Assembly (NCBI RefSeq): GCF_030709675.1
Contig: NZ_JAUZQD010000020.1
Location: forward strand, 44,099 to 108,098
Direction: 5' to 3'
DNA: 64,000 bases
Source of the DNA: Symbioplanes lichenis
GTDB taxonomy: Bacteria; Actinomycetota; Actinomycetes; Mycobacteriales; Micromonosporaceae
This document shows, in pieces, positions 35,272 to 43,974 of this stretch (the first letter of the stretch is position 1; each line of letters starts with the position of its first letter). The notes beneath the pieces were generated by a model that was not told the DNA's origin, made no database searches, and saw only the letters and a list, made by a program, of their open reading frames with translations. The translations under genes and the position numbers were made by a program.

Positions 35272-36329
35272 GAGTCAGCAATCTTCGTGGCCGGCGGGCG
35301 CACGGCGTCCCACAGGCCGGGGGTGTAGTCCTTGCCGTCGAGCCGGAGGAACAGCGAGCCCCGGCGCGGGCTCCGGACGGCCAGCGCGGCGAACTCCCGC
35401 CGTCCCCAGCCCTCCGGCAGCCGCGCCGTGATCGCCGCGAACTCCCGCTCGACGTCCTGCCGGGCCGCCTCGACGGACCCGGTGAGCTCCGTCGCGACGG
35501 TGCGGACCCACGCGTGGAACTCGTCGGGCAGGGGTGCCGTCAGCGCGTCCAGGTCGCCCCCGGAGACCAGGACCTCCCACACGGTACGGGCGCTGAGCCC
35601 GAACACGAGCCGGTGCAGCCGTACGTAGTCCGCGTACTTGATCTTCACCCGGATGTCCTCGTCCGGGAAGTGCACCACAAGTCCCTCCCGTCCCGGACGC
35701 GCCGGAGCGGCGAGGGCGTCCGCCAGCGTCGCGTAGCCGAACGACTCGACGACCGGGCCCGTCCAAGTGGGCACCGACTCCGGCCCGCCGGTGCGCCCGG
35801 TGGCGATGTCGACCGATCCGAGCAGCACCAGGTCGTCCAGCCCCGCGTAGTCGAGCACGATCCGGTTCTCCGGGTAGATGATCTCCACGAGGACCGTACG
35901 CCCGGCCGGCGGCACGAAGTCCGGATAGCGCGTCCGCAGCACCCGCGTGGCGTGCCGCGCCTGGTCCGACGCGAACGAGCCGCGCGTCGCCACCGCCCAG
36001 CCGTCCTCGTCGGGCCAGATGATCCCGAGCGACCCGTCCGACTTGTCGGTCACGGTGACCTTCGTCGCGGGGTCGAGCACGGGCGCCTGCGGCTCGGACA
36101 CGTTGAAGAACTTCGCGAAGGGCCGGGCCAGCACCTCGCCCGTGCCGGCGTGCGTGATCAGCCCCCGGCAGGCGAGCGTCACCGGCGTCCAGGCGCCCAC
36201 GTACTGACACGCCTCGGTGTAGTTGTGGATCACGTACGGCCGGCTGGGGTGACGCTGCGTCCGCACGTGTCCGGTGCGCACGGCCTCCGCCAGTGCGGCG
36301 GGGTCGAGGACGTCGGCGAGCAGCGTCAT
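35268..36329 (-). CDS. T4 Rnl1-type RNA ligase
   Basis: 353-residue ATP-dependent RNA ligase of the T4 RNA ligase 1 type (374 residues in T4). Motif I is VTDKSDGSLGI with the adenylated Lys96. The upstream CRGLITHAGTGEVLARPFAKFFN segment, LVEIIYPENRIVLDY (motif IV region) and VKIKYADYVRLH (motif V) all match my memory of Rnl1. In T4, Rnl1 with Pnkp heals tRNA cut by an anticodon nuclease. ATG 36329 is preceded by AGGAAGGGAAAG. First gene of the operon; its stop overlaps the kinase-phosphatase start. No anticodon nuclease gene is adjacent. Confidence 0.88.
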   Translation of the reverse strand: MTLLADVLDPAALAEAVRTGHVRTQRHPSRPYVIHNYTEACQYVGAWTPVTLACRGLITHAGTGEVLARPFAKFFNVSEPQAPVLDPATKVTVTDKSDGSLGIIWPDEDGWAVATRGSFASDQARHATRVLRTRYPDFVPPAGRTVLVEIIYPENRIVLDYAGLDDLVLLGSVDIATGRTGGPESVPTWTGPVVESFGYATLADALAAPARPGREGLVVHFPDEDIRVKIKYADYVRLHRLVFGLSARTVWEVLVSGGDLDALTAPLPDEFHAWVRTVATELTGSVEAARQDVEREFAAITARLPEGWGRREFAALAVRSPRRGSLFLRLDGKDYTPGLWDAVRPPATKIADS

Positions 36330-36523
36330 GGGACTTTCCCTTCCTGCGGGAATGGTTCGAGGGCGGCTCACGTTATCGATCACGGACCGGTTGACGCCTC
36401 CTGATTTCTTTCCAGGGGCCAGGGCATGGCAGACTGGTTCATCGGCCAGCAGAGGTTCCGGTTCCCGTTCCGCGGCAGCGCGGGCGACCCGGCGACCCGA
36501 TCATCGAGAGGGACCGAGCACAC

Positions 36524-36748
36524 ATGAAGAGCGGCATCCACCCGGAGTACACGTCGACCGAGGTCGTCTGCTCCTGCGGCAGCACTTTCACGACCCGCAG
36601 CACCGCCAAGGGCGGCGAGATCCGCGTCGAGACCTGCAGCGCGTGCCACCCGTTCTACACGGGCAAGCAGCGCGTGCTGGACACCGCGGGCCGGGTCGCC
36701 AAGTTCCAGGCGAAGTACGCCAAGGTCAACGCCGGCAAGAAGAAGTAA
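36524..36748 (+). CDS. rpmE: 50S ribosomal protein L31, zinc-binding form
   Basis: 74 residues with the four-cysteine-type zinc site (VVCSCGS and ETCSACHPFYTGKQ), so this is the C+ form expected under zinc sufficiency. Follows the usual rho-rpmE-prfA order, but here the RNA-repair operon sits on the opposite strand between rho and rpmE. GAGAGGGA lies upstream of the ATG. Confidence 0.95.
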   Translation: MKSGIHPEYTSTEVVCSCGSTFTTRSTAKGGEIRVETCSACHPFYTGKQRVLDTAGRVAKFQAKYAKVNAGKKK

Positions 36749-36756
36749 CTGCCTCC

Positions 36757-36795
36757 ACGGCGCCCGGTTCCCGCTCGCGCGGGGGCGGGCGCCGT
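36757..36795 (+). terminator. Hairpin after rpmE
   Basis: Stem ACGGCGCCCG (36757-36766) with CGGGCGCCGT (36786-36795), nine bases after the stop. No T tract. Confidence 0.65.
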
Positions 36796-36810
36796 TGGCA
36801 TGTTCGGGCC

Positions 36811-36902
36811 GCGGTGCGGTTCGGCACACGTAAACCGTCGCGCCGCCGGGAAAGCCGCAGTGCGGTTCGACACACGTAAACCGTCGCGCCGCCGGGAAAG
36901 CG
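36811..36902. repeat. Tandem duplication of a 46-nt unit
   Basis: Two adjacent copies (36811-36856 and 36857-36902) differ at three positions; both contain CACACGTAAACCGTCGCGCC. They lie between the rpmE terminator and prfA and are not coding. No other copy was noticed in this window. Confidence 0.9.
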
Positions 36903-37047
36903 GCGCCACGCGAGCGAATGGGCACGGCGCAGGAGAGCGGCGCCGCGTCGCGGTGGGCACGACGCCGGGCCGGGTGGCCCGCCGGCGGGGCGGGACGGGC
37001 CCGCGACGCAGGGTTGCGAGAGACACGGGCCGAGGGGCAGGACGACG

Positions 37048-38136
37048 GTGAGCAACGACCGGTTGAGCACGCTGCTGGACGAGTACGCGCGGCTCGAGAA
37101 GCAGATGGAGGACCCCTCCATCCACTCCGACCAGGCCCTGGTGCGCCGGGTCGGGCGCCGCTTCGCCGAGCTGGCCCCCCTGGTCGCCGCCCACAACGAG
37201 CTCGAGGCCGCGCGGGCCGACCTGGCCGCCGCCAAGGAGCTCGCGGCCGAGGACCCGTCGTTCTCCGGTGAGGTCGAGGCGGTCGCCGGCGCGCTGCCGC
37301 CGCTGGAGGAGAAGCTCGCCGAGATGTTGATCCCGCGCGACCCGCACGACGCCAAGGACGTGATCGTCGAGATCAAGGCGGGCGAGGGCGGGCAGGAGTC
37401 GGCGCTGTTCGCGGGCGACCTGCTGCGGATGTACACCCGCTATGCCGAGCGCCGCGGCTGGGTCGTCGAGGTCATCGACGCACAGGACTCCGACCTGGGT
37501 GGCGTCAAGGACGTCTCGGTCGCCGTCAAGACGAAGGGCGTGCCGGAGGGCGGCCACGGTGTCTGGTCCCGGATGAAGTGGGAGGGCGGCGTGCACCGGG
37601 TGCAGCGGGTGCCCGTCACCGAGTCGCAGGGCCGGATCCACACCTCGGCCGCGGGCGTGCTGGTGCTGCCCGAGGCGGAGGAGGTCGACGTGCAGATCGA
37701 CCCGGGCGACATCCGGGTGGACGTGTTCCGGTCGTCGGGTCCCGGCGGGCAGTCGGTCAACACCACCGACTCGGCCGTGCGGATCACGCACCTGCCCACC
37801 GGCACGGTGGTGAGCTGCCAGAACGAGAAGAGCCAGCTGCAGAACCGCGAGTCGGCCATGCGCATTCTGCGCTCCCGGCTGCTGGCGATCGCGCAGGAGC
37901 AGGCCGACGCCGCCGCTTCGGACGCCCGCAAGCTGCAGGTGCGTACGGTGGACCGCTCGGAGCGGATCCGCACGTACAACTTCCCGCAGAACCGCATCAG
38001 CGACCACCGCATCGGCTACACCGCGTACAACCTCGATCTGGTCCTCGGCGGCGAGCTCGACGGCGTGCTGGACGCGCTGGCCGAGGCCGACCGCGCCGCC
38101 CGCCTCGGCGGCGAGACCGAGCTGGGCCGCAAGTGA
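37048..38136 (+). CDS. prfA: Peptide chain release factor 1
   Basis: 362-residue release factor for UAA and UAG. The PxT stop-recognition tripeptide is in HRVQRVPVTESQGRIHTSA and the peptidyl-hydrolysis motif GGQ is in SSGPGGQSVNTTDSAVR. GTG start 37048 with GGGGCAGGACG upstream. The usual downstream partner prmC, which methylates the GGQ glutamine, is 4.3 kb away because three opposite-strand genes intervene. Confidence 0.96.
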   Translation: MSNDRLSTLLDEYARLEKQMEDPSIHSDQALVRRVGRRFAELAPLVAAHNELEAARADLAAAKELAAEDPSFSGEVEAVAGALPPLEEKLAEMLIPRDPHDAKDVIVEIKAGEGGQESALFAGDLLRMYTRYAERRGWVVEVIDAQDSDLGGVKDVSVAVKTKGVPEGGHGVWSRMKWEGGVHRVQRVPVTESQGRIHTSAAGVLVLPEAEEVDVQIDPGDIRVDVFRSSGPGGQSVNTTDSAVRITHLPTGTVVSCQNEKSQLQNRESAMRILRSRLLAIAQEQADAAASDARKLQVRTVDRSERIRTYNFPQNRISDHRIGYTAYNLDLVLGGELDGVLDALAEADRAARLGGETELGRK

Positions 38137-39459
38137 TCAGCCGGCGCGCAGCTCGCCGGGTGCGAGGATCAGCAGCTCGGTCGGCGACTGGCAGGTCATC
38201 AGCGGGCCCTCCGTGCGGCAGGAGTCCGGCACGACCGTCCCGATCCGGCCGAGGACATGGCGCTGCCCGGTGGCTGGGTCGACCCGGGTCACGACGGCCG
38301 GCGCGGTGATGTCGGCCGACTCGATCAGATAGGGAATCCCGTCGGCGGGGTCGAGGGTGATCGTGGTGGCCGAGCGCAGCTCCGCGATCTCCCGACCGGT
38401 CCGCGAGTCGAGCAGCACCCGCGGCGCCGCGTTGTCCTGGTCGGCCAGGACCAGGGTGTCGGCGAAGGAGAGCGGGTTGGTCGTCCCGGACCGCCGCCAC
38501 AGCTGATTGCCCGTACGCGGATCGACCCCGATGGTCTCCTGCAGGTCGTAGACGCAGACCGCGGGCGCGCAACCGGTCAGCGACCCGGTGAGGCGCGTGG
38601 TCCACGTCTGTCGCAGCGTCTCCGTGTCGTACGCCCAGGCGTGCGGCCCGTCGGCGGCGCGGGCGGCGACGAGCACCGTGTGCCCCACGATGAGGATGTT
38701 GAGCAGCGTGTCGTTGTCGCGGACCGGCCGCCACGGAAGTTGCCCCCGGCTCACCACGTGGCCGTCCGCGCTGTCGAGGATCTCCGCGCTGCCCTCGCCG
38801 GTCATCGTGACCACGCGGTCCGAGACGGGGCTGTCGACGAACACGACGGGCCAGCCGGTGCTCGTGGGGGCCGTGCGGGACCACAGGAGCCGGCCGTCGC
38901 CGACCGCCGCACTGCGCACCGCGGCGACGGCCTGTCCGTCCGGCGTCCGTTCGAGCAGCAGCGTCCGGCCTTCGTACGGCTGATAGCTCGCCTCGCCGGG
39001 TTGCCGCCACAGCTGCCGGCCCGTGGCGGTGTCCAGGGCGATGGTGGCCCGGGCGTACTCGAAGGCGTCCGGGTCCTCCGAGCGCGGCGCACCGGTGGTG
39101 GCGACCAGCAGCACTCCGGGCGCGGACGGGATCAGCCACATGCGCTCGTCGGGTTGCGTCGCCTGCCACCGGATCCGGCCGGTGCGGGCGTCGTACGCGG
39201 TCAGGTGCCGGGCCCGCAGCACGTACAGCGCGTCGCCGAGCAGCAGCCGGACGGCGGAGGCGTCGTTGCCGGGCAGGCGCCACAGCGGGCCGATCGCGGG
39301 CTCGCGCGGCGGGCCCGACGCCGTGACGACGGCCAGGACCGCGACGGCCAGCGCGGCGGCGAGCAGCCCGCGCACCCCGGTGGTCAGCCGCCGTCGCCGG
39401 CGCGGCGCGACGGGCGTCTCGTCCTCCGCGCCCAATTGCCCGAGCTCGATGACCGGCAT
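38137..39459 (-). CDS. Membrane-anchored PQQ-like beta-propeller protein (copy 1)
   Basis: 440 residues: a short cytoplasmic N-terminus opening MPVIELGQLG, a basic patch (RRRRR), one transmembrane helix (about 29-47), then a PQQ-type WD-like propeller with repeats of the form LTAYDARTGRIRWQA. It probably faces outward and may act as a scaffold. No enzyme signature was seen, and no PQQ dependence is implied. A close paralogue lies 14 bases upstream on the same strand; its stop abuts the prfA stop convergently. Function unknown. Confidence 0.75.
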   Translation of the reverse strand: MPVIELGQLGAEDETPVAPRRRRRLTTGVRGLLAAALAVAVLAVVTASGPPREPAIGPLWRLPGNDASAVRLLLGDALYVLRARHLTAYDARTGRIRWQATQPDERMWLIPSAPGVLLVATTGAPRSEDPDAFEYARATIALDTATGRQLWRQPGEASYQPYEGRTLLLERTPDGQAVAAVRSAAVGDGRLLWSRTAPTSTGWPVVFVDSPVSDRVVTMTGEGSAEILDSADGHVVSRGQLPWRPVRDNDTLLNILIVGHTVLVAARAADGPHAWAYDTETLRQTWTTRLTGSLTGCAPAVCVYDLQETIGVDPRTGNQLWRRSGTTNPLSFADTLVLADQDNAAPRVLLDSRTGREIAELRSATTITLDPADGIPYLIESADITAPAVVTRVDPATGQRHVLGRIGTVVPDSCRTEGPLMTCQSPTELLILAPGELRAG

Positions 39460-39473
39460 GGCGGAAGCCTAGG

Positions 39474-40802
39474 TCACGGACCTATTTTGAGCACTTCGAG
39501 GCGGCCGTCGGGGGTGGCGCAGGCGATCACGTCATCCTGGCTGTGGCAGCTGTCGCGCAGCACCTCGGGCACGCTGCCGCGCATGACGACCGTGGTGCCG
39601 GTCAGCTCGGCGATCGCGGTCCGCCGGGGCGGGTCGGCGGTGGCGGACGTCAGCCAGGTGGTGGCGCCGCCGGAGCGCCAGTCGTAGATGGGCTGGGCCT
39701 TGCCCGAGGCCACCAGCACCCGGCCGGTCGCGGCGTCCAGGAAGTAGTGCTGGGTCGACGGGTCGGAGTCGGTGGTGCCGTCGACCACGATGCGCCCGTC
39801 GCCCAGCGGGGCCGCGGTGGTCACCCCGGGGCGCTGCCAGCGCAGGTCGCCGGTCGCCATGTCGTACGCGTTCATCCCGTACGTCTGGAAGACGCACAGC
39901 ACCGGCCCGCAGTCGATGCTCCCGCCGGCCTGCGGCGTCCGGACGTCCCAGGTCTGGCGCAGCCCGGGGAGCGCGTAGTGGGTGGTGCGCTGGAAGTCGC
40001 GGCCGACGTTCTCCACGAAGAGCCCGTCGGCGGTGAGCCGGAGCCCGGAGTAGCCCTGGAACGAGTTGCCCAGCAGGCCCACCCGGGTCCACGGCACGGT
40101 GACGCGCGCGAGGTGCCGGCCGTCGGCGCCGGCGAGCAGGTCGACTTGCCCGGTGTTCGTGGAGGTGGCGACGTACTCGCCGCCGGGCGCGGAGACGACG
40201 TCGCGCCAGCCCCCCGCGGGTGCGTCCCGCTTCCACACCGTGCCGCCGTCGGAGGCCCGGACCAGTTCGAAGCCGCGCGCCCCGCCGATCTCGTCGGACC
40301 AGTCGGTGAGCAGGACGTTGCCGCCGACGAGACCGGCGTTCTGGCCGGGCCGGCGCCACAGCGTGCGCCCGGTGACCGGGTCGACCGCGCTGGTCTCGTT
40401 GATCAGCGAGGTGGCGCTCCGGTCGGGGACCGACCAGGAGACCAGCAGCAGCCCGGGAGTCACGACGGCCGGCCACAGCCCGCCGTCCGGCGCGTGCAGG
40501 GTCCAGCGGGCGGCGCCCGAGCCGAGGTCGTACGCGGTCAGCTCGGTATCGGACAGCAGCACGAACGCCGCGTCGCCGGAGAGCAGGAAGGTGTTGCCCT
40601 CGTTCCGGAACGGGATGCTCCACAGCGTGCGCACCGGCTCCCCGCCCGGCGGGATCGAGGCGGTGACCCCGAGCAGGCAGCCGAGCGCGACAAGGGCCGC
40701 CAGGACCGTCCGCAGCTCGCCGCGGGGCAGGCCGGGGCGCCGGCGCGGCGGAGGCGGCTCCTCCTCGTCCCCGGTGACCAGCCCCAGCTCGATGACCGCC
40801 AC
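39474..40802 (-). CDS. Membrane-anchored PQQ-like beta-propeller protein (copy 2)
   Basis: 442 residues with the same layout as its neighbour: MAVIELGLVTG, Pro/Arg-rich juxtamembrane stretch, one helix (about 31-49), then propeller blades such as LTAYDLGSGAARWTL and AYDMATGDLRWQRPG. The shared N-terminal VIELG motif shows tandem duplication. Located 14 bases before copy 1, so co-transcribed, and 24 bases after the GGDEF gene. Function unknown. Confidence 0.75.
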   Translation of the reverse strand: MAVIELGLVTGDEEEPPPPRRRPGLPRGELRTVLAALVALGCLLGVTASIPPGGEPVRTLWSIPFRNEGNTFLLSGDAAFVLLSDTELTAYDLGSGAARWTLHAPDGGLWPAVVTPGLLLVSWSVPDRSATSLINETSAVDPVTGRTLWRRPGQNAGLVGGNVLLTDWSDEIGGARGFELVRASDGGTVWKRDAPAGGWRDVVSAPGGEYVATSTNTGQVDLLAGADGRHLARVTVPWTRVGLLGNSFQGYSGLRLTADGLFVENVGRDFQRTTHYALPGLRQTWDVRTPQAGGSIDCGPVLCVFQTYGMNAYDMATGDLRWQRPGVTTAAPLGDGRIVVDGTTDSDPSTQHYFLDAATGRVLVASGKAQPIYDWRSGGATTWLTSATADPPRRTAIAELTGTTVVMRGSVPEVLRDSCHSQDDVIACATPDGRLEVLKIGP

Positions 40803-40826
40803 GGCGAGAGCTTAGGTTCTCCGCGG

Positions 40827-42332
40827 CTAGGCCGGGGTCCGGTTGGCGGCCGCCGCGGCCAGGGCCGTGCTGAGGTTGCGCTGATCGGGCCCCACCTCGG
40901 CCCAGCCGGCCGCGAGCCCGATGGGGGTGCCGGGCACGAGCACCTGCCAGTTCTCCCCGGCGGCGGCGGCGCTGATCCGGCGGGAGACCTCGAGGGCCTG
41001 GGCCGGGCCGGCGCCGGGCAGCACCACCACGAACTCGTCGCCGGCGAACCGGGCCACGAAGTCGCCGCGGCGCATCACCCTGTTCAGCACGCCGGCTATG
41101 CGCTGCAGGACGAGGTCGCCGCAGTGCCGGCCGTGGCGGGCGTTGACCGCGGTGAAGCCGATCAGGTCGCACACCCCGATGGCCGCGCGTTCGCCGCGGG
41201 CCAGCATCGCGGAGACGTACCGCTCGAGCTGGCGCCGGTTGGGCAGGCCGGTGAGCGGGTCGGTGAGCGTCTCGTCGCCGTAGCGGCCCGGATCGCGGTG
41301 GGTCTCCTGCGCGTCCAGCCGGGCGGCCACCCCGTCGAGATAGCCCTCGCGCAGGCGGTCGATGCGCTGGGCGGCGAGGCGGAAGGCATAGCGGTCGGCG
41401 GCGTGGGCGGCCTCGTGCTCGCCCGCCACGGCGTAGCAGATGCTGCGCAACCGGGCGGGCTCGGCCGGGCCGAGGATCTCCGGCGAGACGGGTACGGCGT
41501 CCAGCTTGCGCAGCGCCCGCGTCGGCCGGCCGGCCGCGATGTCGAGGCAGACGCTGCCCAGGTGCCGCAGATCGCGCGAGCGCACACTGTCACCGCCGGT
41601 GTTGAGCAGCGGGAAGACGTCGGTGTTCGTGCTCTCGCCCAGGGCCGCCCGCCGGGCCAGCGCATAGCCGAAGACGGGGAACGTGCTCGGCCGCAGCCGC
41701 GAGTCGGCGCCCGTCGCGACATAGCGGGTCAGCTCGGCGTCGATGTCGCGCAGCACCCGCAGGCAGCCGTCGGTGTCGCCCTGGTGGTCGAGGGCGACCG
41801 CGTTGCGCAGCCGGATGCCGGGCGCGGCGAAGAGCTCCGGCGCCATCCCGGCCGCGGCGCCGACCTGGCGGGCCTGCTCGATGGCGGTCAGCGCGTGCCC
41901 GTGAAAGCCCAGGTACGAGTACGCCATGGCCAGGTCGTGCCAGCCCCACGCGGTCTCGGTGTCGCCGTCCGGCACCGCCGCCAGCGCCCGGGAGGCCTGG
42001 ACCAGGTGCGTGACGCCGCGGTCGAGCGCGCTCTGCAGGTGGGCGCCGAGCGCGGCGAAGGCGTGCATCTGGCCCCGCAGATAGGGGTCCATGGTCTCGT
42101 GCACGGCGTTGGACGCCAGCGTCATGGCCGACGCGAACTCGGCCACGCGGCCCAGGTTGATGAGCGCCCCGAACCGCTGGACCAGCGCGTAGGCCCGGGT
42201 CAGCGGGTCGGTGGTGGCCTCGAGGACCTTGTCGAGGATCGGGAGCGCCTCCGCCGAGCGGCCGCCCTGCTGGAGCTCGCCGGCCCGGCGCAGGTCGTCG
42301 ACGCTGTCGGGAAGCTGGTCCAACCAGGTCAT
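40827..42332 (-). CDS. GGDEF-domain diguanylate cyclase with helical-repeat sensor region
   Basis: About 501 residues. The first 330 form alpha-helical repeats of TPR character (EQGGRSAEALPILDKVLE; GFHGHALTAIEQARQ), with no membrane segment; the C-terminal GGDEF domain begins at TDPLTGLPNRRQLERYV. The active-site motif is AGDEF, an accepted active variant, and an inhibitory I-site RRGD lies five residues before it, so c-di-GMP synthesis with product feedback is predicted. The start at 42332 opens the folded region, but an in-frame GTG at 42377 is possible. Divergent from prmC. Confidence 0.85.
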   Translation of the reverse strand: MTWLDQLPDSVDDLRRAGELQQGGRSAEALPILDKVLEATTDPLTRAYALVQRFGALINLGRVAEFASAMTLASNAVHETMDPYLRGQMHAFAALGAHLQSALDRGVTHLVQASRALAAVPDGDTETAWGWHDLAMAYSYLGFHGHALTAIEQARQVGAAAGMAPELFAAPGIRLRNAVALDHQGDTDGCLRVLRDIDAELTRYVATGADSRLRPSTFPVFGYALARRAALGESTNTDVFPLLNTGGDSVRSRDLRHLGSVCLDIAAGRPTRALRKLDAVPVSPEILGPAEPARLRSICYAVAGEHEAAHAADRYAFRLAAQRIDRLREGYLDGVAARLDAQETHRDPGRYGDETLTDPLTGLPNRRQLERYVSAMLARGERAAIGVCDLIGFTAVNARHGRHCGDLVLQRIAGVLNRVMRRGDFVARFAGDEFVVVLPGAGPAQALEVSRRISAAAAGENWQVLVPGTPIGLAAGWAEVGPDQRNLSTALAAAAANRTPA

Positions 42333-42444
42333 GAGACCGCCACGGCCATTCAGGCCCCTCCTGCCGACGCGGGTCACCGCACCCCCGGCCCGCCCCGACG
42401 ACCCGGCAGGCCGTCGCCGCGAGACGGCGTTCCATGATTATGCC

Positions 42445-43329
42445 GTGACAGACGCGCATGAACACCCCTCGGATCCGACGGACCGCACGCGGCTGGCCCC
42501 CGTGCTGGTCGCGGCGGCGAAGGAACTCGCCGCCGCGGGGGTCGCGTCCCCGAGAGTGGACGCCGAGCTCCTCGCCGCCCACGTGCTGGGAGTCGGCCGG
42601 GGGTGGCTCATGCTCGTCGACACCGTGCGGGGCGACGAGGCGGGCCGGCTGCGCGAGCTCGTGGCGCGACGGGCGGAACGCGTACCGCTGCAGCATCTGC
42701 TCGGCACGGCGGCGTTCCGGCATCTCGAGCTGGCCGTCGGCGACGGGGTGTTCGTCCCGCGGCCGGAGACCGAGCTGCTGGCCGGCTGGGGGATCGAGCA
42801 CACCGCCCCCGGCGCGACGGTCGTCGACCTGTGCAGCGGCAGCGGGGCGATCGCGCTGTCGGTGGCGGACGAGGCGGAGCCCGGGCTGGTCGTCGCGGTG
42901 GAGCGGTCGGCGGACGCGTTGCGCTTTCTGCGGCGCAATGCGGCGGACTTCCCGTCCGTACGCGTGGAGCCCGGCGATGTCACCGACCCTGACCTGCTCC
43001 CGGGGCTGCGCGGCCGGGTGGACGTGGTGCTGTGCAACCCGCCGTACGTGCCGGCCGGGACGCCCGTACCCCCGGAAGTGGCCGACCACGACCCGGCGGA
43101 AGCGGTGTTCGGTGGTCTCGACGGCCTGAGCGTGATCCGGCCGGTGATCCGGCTCGCCGCCGCGCTGCTGCGCCCGGGCGGCGTGGTCGGCATCGAGCAC
43201 GATGACGTGCACGGTTCCGTGGTGCCGGAGCTGCTGCGGGCGGACGGGCGATTCACCGGCGTGACCGCGCGTCCCGACCTGACCGGCCGCCCTCGATTCG
43301 CGACTGCCGTGGCAGACTGCATCTCGTGA
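42445..43329 (+). CDS. prmC: Release factor glutamine methyltransferase
   Basis: 294-residue S-adenosylmethionine-dependent enzyme that methylates the GGQ glutamine of release factors. The SAM motif VVDLCSGSGAIALSV and the glutamine-binding NPPY (VVLCNPPYVP) are present, as is an N-terminal helical domain. The GTG start has CATGAT about six bases upstream and no Shine-Dalgarno, suggesting a leaderless transcript separate from prfA. Its stop overlaps the next gene by TGATG. Confidence 0.93.
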   Translation: MTDAHEHPSDPTDRTRLAPVLVAAAKELAAAGVASPRVDAELLAAHVLGVGRGWLMLVDTVRGDEAGRLRELVARRAERVPLQHLLGTAAFRHLELAVGDGVFVPRPETELLAGWGIEHTAPGATVVDLCSGSGAIALSVADEAEPGLVVAVERSADALRFLRRNAADFPSVRVEPGDVTDPDLLPGLRGRVDVVLCNPPYVPAGTPVPPEVADHDPAEAVFGGLDGLSVIRPVIRLAAALLRPGGVVGIEHDDVHGSVVPELLRADGRFTGVTARPDLTGRPRFATAVADCIS

Positions 43330-43973
43330 TGCTCTACGACTGCCGGTCCGTGGCAGAGCGCGATCGCGGCGTGGCCGCAGCCGTCGAGGCGGTCAAGAGC
43401 GGCGAGCTCGTCGTCATGCCGACCGACACCGTCTATGGCGTGGGCGCCGACGCGTTCACCGCGCACGCCGTCTCCGCGCTGCAGACCGCCCGCGGCGTCG
43501 ACCGGCGGGTGCCGCCGCCGGTGCTCGTCGGCTCCCGGCACACCCTCGACGGCCTGGTCTATTCGCTGCCCAAGGCGGCGCGCGAGCTGGCCGACGCGTT
43601 CTGGCCGGGCGCGCTGACCATCATCGTCGAGCACTCGCCCAGCCTGCAGTGGGACCTGGGCGACACCGGCGGCCAGGTCGCCGTCCGGATGCCGCTGCAC
43701 CCGGTCGCCCTCGAGGTGCTGCGCGAGGTCGGCCCGATGGCCGTCACCTCGGCCAACAAGGCCGGGCAGGCCGCGCCGGTCACCGCCGAGGAGGCCCGCG
43801 ACCAGCTGGAATATGCCGTCCGCATCTACCTGGAGGCCGGCGAGGCCCACGACCCGGCGCCCAGCACGATCGTCGACGTGACCGGCGAGGTCCCGCAGGT
43901 GCTGCGGGCCGGGGCGATCCCGCTGGAGAAGCTGCGCGACGTCGTGCCGGACATCGTGGCCGCGGGGTCCTGA
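43329..43973 (+). CDS. TsaC/YrdC/YciO-family protein, short form
   Basis: 214-residue YrdC-fold protein, the usual gene after prmC in actinobacteria. It has TDTVYGVGADAF, FWPGALTIIVEH and the SAN motif (AVTSANKAG). The canonical KxRP loop is replaced by TARGVDRRVPPPVLVGS, as in actinobacterial orthologues by my recollection. Predicted to make threonylcarbamoyl-AMP for tRNA t6A, but a canonical Sua5 sits two genes downstream, so division of labour is unclear. The ATG overlaps the prmC stop by one base; GTG 43326 is an alternative. Confidence 0.85.
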   Translation: MLYDCRSVAERDRGVAAAVEAVKSGELVVMPTDTVYGVGADAFTAHAVSALQTARGVDRRVPPPVLVGSRHTLDGLVYSLPKAARELADAFWPGALTIIVEHSPSLQWDLGDTGGQVAVRMPLHPVALEVLREVGPMAVTSANKAGQAAPVTAEEARDQLEYAVRIYLEAGEAHDPAPSTIVDVTGEVPQVLRAGAIPLEKLRDVVPDIVAAGS

Positions 43974-43974
43974 G

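Noticed and set aside
39543..42437. 964-codon plus-strand frame opposite the propeller and GGDEF genes
   Set aside because: Antisense of three supported genes with clear domains.
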